A DNA stretch of 64,000 bases, taken from Bacteroidota bacterium (lineage in GTDB: Bacteria; Bacteroidota; Bacteroidia; AKYH767-A; OLB10). The notes below the pieces were generated by a model. That model saw only the letters and a list, made by a program, of their open reading frames with translations, was not told the origin of the DNA and did no database searches. The stretch lies in assembly GCA_016709725.1 (NCBI GenBank), contig JADJMG010000007.1, forward strand, positions 124,001 to 188,000. Reading direction: 5' to 3'. Numbering within the stretch: position 1 is the stretch's first letter; every line of letters begins with the position of its first letter. The position numbers and the translations under genes are program-made. Below are positions 58,381-64,000 of this stretch, piece after piece.

Positions 58381-58935
58381 TTAAAAGATCTCGAGGGTTC
58401 TGTTTTGAACTTTTATAGCAAATTCAAACAACGAATCGGCTTCAAAATCGGCATTGTTGATTTGGGATACGTCGGTAAATTTTCTTTTATCATCAATGAA
58501 TAACGTTCGCATTTGCAAGGCTTTTCCAAAGTCCATGTCTGAGGGAGAATTGCCGACCATCAAACTGTTGTGAAAATCGATTTCAGGAAAATCTTCCTGC
58601 GCGCAAAGGCCCATGTAGGGCGAAGGTTTTCTTTTGGAACTGTTTCGGTCTTCATCGGTGGCAGCATACACTTTATGGATGATAATGTCGCGCTCCTTGC
58701 ATTGCGCTACCATCTTATCGTGAATGTTGTCTAGTGCTTCTTGTGTCATAAATCCAGCGCCAACACCGCGTTGATTGGTAACTACAATAATACGTTCGAA
58801 TTTTTCTTGAAGTAGTTGCAAGGCATCAAAAACATGCGGTTCAAATATAAACTGATCCCATGTTTTAACATAGTCGTTGTGAATTTCAGAGTTAATCACT
58901 CCATCACGGTCGAGGAATAAGGTAGCTATGCTCAC
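58381..58935 (-). CDS. gmhB: D-glycero-D-manno-heptose 1,7-bisphosphate phosphatase
   Basis: A HAD-superfamily phosphatase, 184 residues, of the GmhB/histidinol-phosphatase group. The catalytic aspartates are D9 and D11 in LFLDRDGVIN. The second motif is VVTNQRGVGAGFMT and the metal site is MVGNSPSDMDFGKAL. It starts with GTG at 58935, overlapping the gmhA stop as GTGA, so translation is coupled. Removes a phosphate in the synthesis of ADP-heptose for lipopolysaccharide. The zinc-binding cysteine cluster typical of E. coli GmhB is not obvious. Confidence 0.88.
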   Translation of the reverse strand: MSIATLFLDRDGVINSEIHNDYVKTWDQFIFEPHVFDALQLLQEKFERIIVVTNQRGVGAGFMTQEALDNIHDKMVAQCKERDIIIHKVYAATDEDRNSSKRKPSPYMGLCAQEDFPEIDFHNSLMVGNSPSDMDFGKALQMRTLFIDDKRKFTDVSQINNADFEADSLFEFAIKVQNRTLEIF

Positions 58936-59513
58936 GAGTTACTTTTAAATAATTGCTCTTCGATGAGTTGACAAATAATATGTCCCATCAAAATATGTGT
59001 TTCTTGAATGCGTGGTGTGTCTTTGCTTGGGGACATTAGTAGGTGATCACATAAATCTTTCATTTTTCCACCGCCTTCACCCGTCATGCCTACAGTAATC
59101 ATTTCTAAATCGCGCGCTTGTTGTAAAGCGTTAATAATGTTTTTAGAATTGCCGCTGGTAGATATCCCCACTAACACATCGCCTTTTCTTCCGCTCGCTT
59201 TTACCATTCGACTGTAAACTACATCAAATGAATAATCATTAGCTACTGCAGTGATGAATGAACTATTTACGTGTAATGCTTCAGAGTATAATGGATCACG
59301 ATCGGTATAAAATCTTCCTGATAATTCAGCGGCGACGTGTTGTGCATTGGCAGCACTTACTCCATTACCACAAAAAAGTACTTTGCCACCAGCACGAAAT
59401 ACGTTGGCACAAGTGTTGGCTACAATCTGAATGTTTTGCTGCATGGCATCGTCTTGCAATAATTTTTGCTTGACTTCTATGGAGGCTTTGATGATATTGT
59501 GGATGGAATTCAT
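58932..59513 (-). CDS. gmhA: Sedoheptulose-7-phosphate isomerase
   Basis: A SIS-domain isomerase that makes D-glycero-D-manno-heptose 7-phosphate, first step of the heptose pathway. Characteristic sequence: LFCGNGVSAANAQHVAAELSGRF, SFDVVYSRMVKASGRKGDVLVGISTSGNSKNII and the C-terminal ETHILMGHIICQLIEE with zinc-ligand residues. 193 residues. A -7 box (TATCTTTG, 59521-59528 on the minus strand) ends seven bases before the ATG. Cotranscribed with gmhB. Confidence 0.94.
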   Translation of the reverse strand: MNSIHNIIKASIEVKQKLLQDDAMQQNIQIVANTCANVFRAGGKVLFCGNGVSAANAQHVAAELSGRFYTDRDPLYSEALHVNSSFITAVANDYSFDVVYSRMVKASGRKGDVLVGISTSGNSKNIINALQQARDLEMITVGMTGEGGGKMKDLCDHLLMSPSKDTPRIQETHILMGHIICQLIEEQLFKSNS

Positions 59514-59520
59514 TTGTATA

Positions 59521-59528
59521 CAAAGATA
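59521..59528 (-). promoter_or_regulatory. -7 promoter box (TATCTTTG), short or no leader
   Basis: Exact match on the minus strand, ending seven bases before the gmhA ATG at 59513. Confidence 0.55.
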
Positions 59529-59556
59529 ATAAGCGGTTTCTAATTATTCAATTTTA

Positions 59557-60696
59557 CTATTTAGATGGAGCCAATAATGTTTCGATAAACGATTTCCATG
59601 AGTACTTTTTCTTTTCTTCTTGGATGGATGGCAAGTAGTTGATCTGATCTTTTTCTGCTATGAATCGATTGAGTTGAGTTGTTATACTCATCACCTCGGG
59701 CTCTGCAACATAGCCTGTTTTACCATCTATAACAATTTCTCCAAGTCCACCTACCTTGGTGACCAGCATGGGCTTTTCAAAATGAAACGCCAGCTGCGAA
59801 ATTCCACTTTGAGTAGCAGTTCGGTAGGTTTGTGTGATGAGATCAGCAATGGAGAAGTAATATTTAATTTGTTCGTCGGGAATATATCGATTGTGAATAA
59901 TGACTTGTTTTTCGATGCCCAGCTTTTTTATTTGCTCGAGATAGGAGGTAGGGTCATCGTAAAACTCACCGGCTATGATAAGTAGATATTCTTTTCGAGC
60001 TTTATCTGATTTTGCAAAACTCTCAAGCAGCAAATCTAAGCCTTTGTATTTGCGAATAAGTCCAAAGAAGAGCAGATACTTTCCGTTGGGATCTAACCCC
60101 AATTTTTTTGCTGCTTCTTCCTTGCTTACGCGGGTTCCATAATGATCATAAACCGGATGTGGACTATAACGGCAAGGGGTATCCGAAAATTGCTTTAGGT
60201 CTAGAGTTACTTGGTGCGACATCGACATGAAATCATCGCAAGTATGCGTAAAGTATTTCGTTAAAGGGACATCACCCATCCGTTTTTCGTGGGGAATGAT
60301 GTTGTCGAGGAGTCCAGTGATGCGCGTTTTTTTATTTCTCTTGACAATACGTCCAATCTTCCCTAAACATGGAGCCATGAATGGAATCCAGAATCGTAAA
60401 ATCAAATGATCGGGTGCTATTTCTTTAATTTCAGATCCAATTTTCCACCAATTAAATGGATTTACTGAATGAACCTTTACTTGAATATCTAAATTTTTAG
60501 GAGCAGGATCGGTGGAGTATTGCGTTTTGACTGGAAAAAGCAAGTTGGGGTATTGGTAGCAGAAAGTATAAATCGTTACTTGGTGACCATCTTTCTGTAA
60601 AGCCAATGCCAACCTTTCATTAAAAGCAGCGATTTCGCCTCGTCAGGGATGGGCTGGACCTCCAATAATGATATGTTTAGCAGATGAGTGAGTCAT
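59557..60696 (-). CDS. Glycosyltransferase family 4-type, one in-frame TGA
   Basis: A GT-B fold glycosyltransferase of about 379 residues. The ATG at 60696 begins MTHSSAKHIIIGGPAHP. A TGA at 60643-60645 (codon 18) interrupts the nucleotide-sugar motif, which reads GGPAHP-stop-RGEIAAFNERLALAL where the family has PLRGG. Beyond it the C-terminal domain has LLFFGLIRKYKGLDLLLESFA and the catalytic EKPMLVTKVGGLGEIV. The gene would add sugars to a surface glycan. The stop is probably an error or a point mutation, since the rest is well conserved. It lies just upstream of gmhA on the same strand, with a 43-base gap. Confidence 0.83.
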
Positions 60697-60737
60697 TCGC
60701 TTTTTTCTATTTCAGTAGTGGATTTCACGACTGAAAA

Positions 60738-61709
60738 TTAACAATTTTCGGTAGATTCAATCAAGTAATGATTGCGCTCAGTGCTGGATCGTCCAACTAA
60801 TTCAGAAACAAATCCGGCAAGGAATAATTGTGTTCCAAGAATCATGCACGTTAATGCAATATAAAAAGAAGGGCGATTGGTGATGAGTCGAGCATACTCA
60901 TTTTGATATACCGCCCATATTTTACTAGCTCCCAAATAAGCTGCGAGCATAAATCCGATCAGGAACATCAATGTACCCAATGTTCCGAACAAATGCATTG
61001 GGCGTTTTCCAAAACGGGAAACGAAGGAGATAGAAAGCAAATCTAAAAATCCGTTTACGAATCTTTCCAATCCGAATTTAGTAGTTCCATATTTTCTTGC
61101 TCTGTGCTCCACTGCTTTCTCAGTAATTTTTGAGAATCCCGCCCACTTTGCAATCACGGGAATATAACGGTGCATCTCTCCGTAAACTTCAATGCTTTTC
61201 ACTACATCGATTCGATACGATTTTAATCCGCAATTGAAGTCGTGCAAATTATTGATGCCCGACATTTTTCGTGTTGCCCAATTAAAAAATTTGCTGGGTA
61301 GGGTTTTGCTGATGGGATCATACCGTTTTTGCTTCCATCCCGACACCAAATCAAAACCATCTTCCACAATCATTTTATATAATCCTGGAATTTCATCTGG
61401 ACTATCTTGCATATCCGCATCCATGGTAATCACCACTTTTCCAGATGCTATTTCAAATCCCTTTTGCAGAGCTGCAGATTTGCCATAGTTGCGGCGAAAC
61501 TTAATCCCCCTAAAAGATGGATTTTGAGCACAAATAGATTGAACGACTTTCCATGAATTATCCTTACTGCCATCGTCAATCAAGATGGCTTCATAAGAAT
61601 AGCCTTCTTTCTTCATGACACGATCGATCCATTCACTTAATTCAGGAAGGGATTCGTCTTCATTATACAGTGGAACCACCACTGAAATATCAAATTGGGC
61701 TAAGCTCAT
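60738..61709 (-). CDS. Glycosyltransferase family 2, polyprenyl-phosphate type with two C-terminal membrane helices
   Basis: A 323-residue GT2 enzyme. The N-terminal SVVVPLYNEDESLPELSEWI, the DDGSKDNSW and ITMDADMQDSPDEIPGL with the metal-binding DxD-like motif are standard. The two membrane segments (LGTLMFLIGFMLAAYLGASKI and FYIALTCMILGTQLFLAGFVSELVG) put it in the DPM1/GtrB-like group, which transfers a sugar to a lipid carrier for surface polysaccharide modification. It overlaps the DUF4199 gene by four bases. Confidence 0.9.
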   Translation of the reverse strand: MSLAQFDISVVVPLYNEDESLPELSEWIDRVMKKEGYSYEAILIDDGSKDNSWKVVQSICAQNPSFRGIKFRRNYGKSAALQKGFEIASGKVVITMDADMQDSPDEIPGLYKMIVEDGFDLVSGWKQKRYDPISKTLPSKFFNWATRKMSGINNLHDFNCGLKSYRIDVVKSIEVYGEMHRYIPVIAKWAGFSKITEKAVEHRARKYGTTKFGLERFVNGFLDLLSISFVSRFGKRPMHLFGTLGTLMFLIGFMLAAYLGASKIWAVYQNEYARLITNRPSFYIALTCMILGTQLFLAGFVSELVGRSSTERNHYLIESTENC

Positions 61710-62242
61710 TCTTCGTCTTGAAAGTTAGGTTCTCTTCTGTAAAAAGCAGCTATGATAAACGCACAAATTATTCCGCCAATCATTTTGTTAAAAATATCGC
61801 CACTCGTTACTTCTAGCATTTCCATATTCGTAATGCTTTGCACCGATTGGTCGAAAGCTGACTCACCCATAATGGATTTCATCATTCCTTCCGTTAATTC
61901 CATGGCTTCTAAGCTTTCTTGCTTGAAACGATCGAGGATTTCACCATCAATATACGATACAAAAAACCAAGATAACGCTCCAAAAACCAAGGCGGCTGAG
62001 CAGGCTGTGAGGAAACTGATGCGGAATCCATTCCAATAAAGTAGAAATCCCCCATTTTCATAATTGCGGTAATGGCGCGTTGCTAATACCATGAAAAGAA
62101 CTGGTACCCAAGCTCCTAACCATGAAGATGGACCTAATGGGTTGAAGTTCATCCAATATAGAATCAAGAAAACAAGGAAGGATACTAAACCGCTGAGGGC
62201 TCCGTAGTTTAACGCTGTTTTTAATACTGGAGGGCTTTGCAT
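61706..62242 (-). CDS. DUF4199 family membrane protein
   Basis: A 178-residue membrane protein of the Bacteroidota DUF4199 family with four hydrophobic helices (ALSGLVSFLVFLILYWM, WLGAWVPVLFMVLATRHYRN, SFLTACSAALVFGALSWFFV, MIGGIICAFIIAAFY) and a charged acidic loop between the third and fourth. The motif YRNYENGGFLLYWNGFRI is typical. Function unknown; the family often precedes a GT2 gene, as here, and the 4-base overlap suggests coupled expression. A -7 box ends five bases before its ATG. Confidence 0.88.
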   Translation of the reverse strand: MQSPPVLKTALNYGALSGLVSFLVFLILYWMNFNPLGPSSWLGAWVPVLFMVLATRHYRNYENGGFLLYWNGFRISFLTACSAALVFGALSWFFVSYIDGEILDRFKQESLEAMELTEGMMKSIMGESAFDQSVQSITNMEMLEVTSGDIFNKMIGGIICAFIIAAFYRREPNFQDEE

Positions 62243-62247
62243 TTGCG

Positions 62248-62255
62248 CAAATTTA
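62248..62255 (-). promoter_or_regulatory. -7 promoter box (TAAATTTG), leaderless configuration
   Basis: Exact TAnnTTTG match on the minus strand, ending five bases before the ATG at 62242. Confidence 0.5.
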
Positions 62256-62315
62256 ACTCAAAAAAGTTTTAGAAAAAATTGATTTTCAACAATCCCAAAA
62301 TAGAAGGAAAAAAGA

Positions 62316-62413
62316 ATGGGTAAGCTACTTATATCGCACCGCTCAACCACTTATCCTTGCTACCTTCCGGTCCTGGGGAGGTTTGTAGGAGCTGATCGTA
62401 TAAGACTTACCCG
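62316..62413 (-). ncRNA. ffs: Bacterial small signal recognition particle RNA
   Basis: Read on the minus strand, a closing stem (GGGTAAG at 62318-62324 pairing with CTTACCC at 62406-62412) encloses a hairpin with the conserved symmetric loop and GGAAG tetraloop-type tip (GGACCGGAAGGTAGCA). This is the Ffh-binding helix 8. The overall length of about 97 bases and the terminal pairing fit the Gram-negative 4.5S type. The boundaries are set by the closing stem and may be off by a few bases. No -7 box was confirmed for it. Confidence 0.88.
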
Positions 62414-62482
62414 GGACAAAAGTACAAAATCTAATCTTACAACTGTTTTTTAACAAATGAAATTTTGCAAGGATTAGAATAT

Positions 62483-62490
62483 TAGTTTTG
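62483..62490 (+). promoter_or_regulatory. -7 promoter box (TAGTTTTG) for transaldolase gene
   Basis: Exact TAnnTTTG match, 21 bases before the ATG at 62512. Confidence 0.6.
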
Positions 62491-62511
62491 CGAAATACTA
62501 AATAATCAACC

Positions 62512-63168
62512 ATGAAATTCTTTATAGACACCGCAAATCTTGATCAAATCCGTGAAGCTTATGACCTTGGCGTTTTAGATGGAGTAACTACAAATCCGTC
62601 TTTGATGGCTAAAGAAGGCATTAAAGGGAAAAATAATATTTTAAAACACTATGTAGATATTTGCGAAATTGCAAAAGGTGGTGATGTGAGTGCGGAAGTC
62701 ATTGCAACAGATTTTGATGGAATGGTGAGAGAAGGAGAAGAGTTGGCCGATTTGCATCCTCAAATTGTTGTGAAAATTCCAATGATTAAAGATGGAATTA
62801 AGGCGATCCGTTATTTTTCACAAAAAGGAATTAAAACCAATTGCACTTTAGTTTTCTCCGCCGGACAAGGATTATTAGCAGCAAAAGCAGGTGCTACGTA
62901 TGTTTCACCTTTTATTGGTCGTTTAGATGATATTTCTTTTGATGGAATAGAGTTGATCGAACAACTTGTTCATATTTATGGAATCTATGGCTACGAAACA
63001 CAAGTGTTAGCAGCGAGTATTCGTCATACGATGCATATTGTGAAATGTGCAGAAGCTGGTGCTGATGTTGCAACGTGTCCGCTACAACCGATTTTGGATT
63101 TATTAAAACATCCTTTAACAGATTCTGGTTTAGCGAAGTTTTTATCAGACGCGTCTAAGACAAAATAA
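62512..63168 (+). CDS. Transaldolase / fructose-6-phosphate aldolase (TalC type)
   Basis: A small transaldolase-family aldolase, 218 residues, of the FSA/TalC group. It begins MKFFIDTANLDQIREAYDLGVLDGVTTNPSL; the Schiff-base lysine is K88 in VVKIPM. Further motifs: TNCTLVFSAGQGLLAAKAGATYVSPFIGRLDD and VLAASIRHTMH. It works with transketolase in the non-oxidative pentose phosphate pathway. The short form cannot be told apart as transaldolase or FSA from sequence alone. The split transketolase lies 9 kb upstream. Confidence 0.93.
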   Translation: MKFFIDTANLDQIREAYDLGVLDGVTTNPSLMAKEGIKGKNNILKHYVDICEIAKGGDVSAEVIATDFDGMVREGEELADLHPQIVVKIPMIKDGIKAIRYFSQKGIKTNCTLVFSAGQGLLAAKAGATYVSPFIGRLDDISFDGIELIEQLVHIYGIYGYETQVLAASIRHTMHIVKCAEAGADVATCPLQPILDLLKHPLTDSGLAKFLSDASKTK

Positions 63169-63194
63169 TTTATCGTCTTATTATATAGCATTTT

Positions 63195-63435
63195 TTAACA
63201 CTAGAGACACAAGAGGTCACTTGAGAACACAATAGAAATTAGATTTTAGTATAGCCCCTCGCCTCTGGAGAGGGGTTGGGGAGAGGCTAGGACATAAATG
63301 TGGCTATGATCTGTTTATGTTTAGAGCAATTATTAATAATCTAATATAAAAAATTCGAGTTCACTAGAGAACACTAAAGTAAAATCTATTGTGCACACTA
63401 GTGTTCTTTTGTGTCTCTTGTGTTTAAATTTATCT
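63195..63435. repeat. Intergenic repeat cluster with inverted ACACTAGAGA/CTAGTGTTC elements
   Basis: An element near 63200 (ACACTAGAGACACAAGAGG) recurs in partly inverted form near 63360-63425 (CACTAGAGAACACTAAAG and CACTAGTGTTCTTTTGTGTCTC), giving potential long-range pairing. A CCCCTC..GAGGGG-type repeat (63253-63287) related to the copy at 36149-36184 lies between them. No coding potential was recognised in 63169-63467. Confidence 0.65.
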
Positions 63436-63467
63436 TTCTATTGTCTTAATTTTTATCTCTGAGAAAA

Positions 63468-64000
63468 TTATTTACTCTTAAATCCCTTTTTATACCCTTT
63501 ACGAAGTCTTTTTAATTTTTTGTTATCGTTAGTATAAACTTTTACAAGTTCACGCCACTTAGAGCCTGGATTGAGTTTTTTATCGGTTTGTCCAAGCTGA
63601 AATCCAAGTTTATAGAGTGAGCCGTCAATCAAACTGATATCGTAGTTTCGATCAATAAGCAATTTATATAGAGTCAATGAATGATCCAATTCATTTTGCT
63701 CACGGTAACGACTAGCCGCATAATTCAGCATACCGTTCGAACCTTTGTTTTTAATGAATGCAAATAAATCTGGATCATGATCGAGACCGAAATTATTTAT
63801 TTTGAATTCGAGATAATACTTAGATGCTTTTTCGTAGTTATCCATCGACGTCTGAAAACGTCCCTTAATTTCATCATTTCGTACTTCCTTCATTAACTCC
63901 AAATAAGTAACAGCGGTACGAATATTTTGAATCGCAGATTCAAGGCTGTCAACATTGATTTCACAATCTCTATTATTACTAGCAACTGTTATTCCATACT
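63468..64000 (-). CDS. TPR-like protein of unknown function, 5' end outside window
   Basis: The frame is open to the end of the window (YGITVASNNRDCEINVDSLESAIQNIRTAVTYLEL...), so the N-terminus is missing. Repeating helical segments with Y/F and A spacing (TSMDNYEKASKYYLEFKINNFG, NYAASRYREQNELDHSLTLYKLLID) suggest a TPR-like fold. The C-terminus is strongly basic (KWRELVKVYTNDNKKLKRLRKGYKKGFKSK). A TTG at 63902 is one possible internal start, but the upstream continuity argues against it. No family was recognised. Confidence 0.6.
   Translation of the reverse strand, partial: YGITVASNNRDCEINVDSLESAIQNIRTAVTYLELMKEVRNDEIKGRFQTSMDNYEKASKYYLEFKINNFGLDHDPDLFAFIKNKGSNGMLNYAASRYREQNELDHSLTLYKLLIDRNYDISLIDGSLYKLGFQLGQTDKKLNPGSKWRELVKVYTNDNKKLKRLRKGYKKGFKSK

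Noticed and set aside
54337..60645. TGA reassigned to an amino acid
   Set aside because: Several genes here use TGA as a clean terminal stop (for example sppA, gmhA and the gene at 31161), and the only two internal TGAs are in genes of a window rich in sequencing errors.
62343..62531. Short minus-strand protein over the SRP RNA
   Set aside because: The frame lies on the conserved SRP hairpin and carries no protein-like features; the RNA explains the sequence.

Overview
The window is a gene-dense, AT-rich piece of a Bacteroidota chromosome, probably an uncultivated Flavobacteriales- or Chitinophagales-like lineage (inference). Four things point there: type IX secretion (T9SS) C-terminal sorting tails on several exported proteins; -7 promoter boxes of the Bacteroidota form TAnnTTTG in front of many genes; families typical of the phylum (DUF4294, DUF4199, split transketolase, bacterial GH3, PolX); and a near absence of Shine-Dalgarno sequences. 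The standard bacterial code fits. No tRNA, rRNA, insertion sequence, prophage or CRISPR array was found; one SRP RNA gene is present.

Layout. 1-4.2 kb: a peptide ABC-transporter locus (binding protein, two permeases) whose genes are all present but broken by many frameshifts. 4.3-9.7 kb: tryptophanase-like lyase, QueD, a small exported protein and a TPR hybrid histidine kinase. 9.6-19.6 kb: mostly minus-strand housekeeping: ribH, a TPR protein, a phosphatase, dnaA, a two-gene 5'-nucleotidase, a thioesterase, an M42 peptidase, YigZ, an EamA transporter, ribD and prmC. 19.7-24.1 kb: sucC, a biotin carboxylase, DUF4294 and an esterase. 24.2-27.8 kb: a striking array of GC-rich palindromes, two translationally coupled T9SS cargo genes and more palindromes. 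28-36 kb: prfC, an OmpH/Skp-like chaperone, a deoxynucleoside kinase, GH3, PolX and an M50 protease. 36.5-42.5 kb: sppA, a GH16 glucanase and an 874-residue T9SS protein with YCF48-like repeats. 42.7-46.6 kb: a bifunctional-nuclease protein, etfBA and pdhB. 47-50.4 kb: a T9SS repeat protein and a sigma factor / membrane protein / Spy-like stress operon. 50.4-53.7 kb: a split transketolase with a von Willebrand (VWA) gene between its halves. 53.8-64 kb: mutS2, a lytic transglycosylase, gmhAB, two glycosyltransferases, DUF4199, the SRP RNA, a transaldolase and a partial TPR-like gene.

The genes cover central carbon metabolism (sucC, pdhB, accC, transketolase, transaldolase), riboflavin synthesis (ribD, ribH), envelope building (gmhAB, glycosyltransferases, SppA, lytic transglycosylase), and stress and secretion functions. 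About a dozen well-conserved genes carry single-base disruptions, several clearly one base short in a homopolymer. The simplest reading is residual long-read consensus error, densest at the left edge, rather than true gene loss.

The most interesting biology is: a PolX whose polymerase catalytic aspartates look lost while its PHP nuclease site is intact; the transketolase-VWA-transketolase operon; repeated placement of -7 promoter boxes 4-7 bases before ATG codons, implying leaderless mRNAs; and the tandem palindrome array around 24.2-25.0 kb. No clearly new multi-gene system could be shown.
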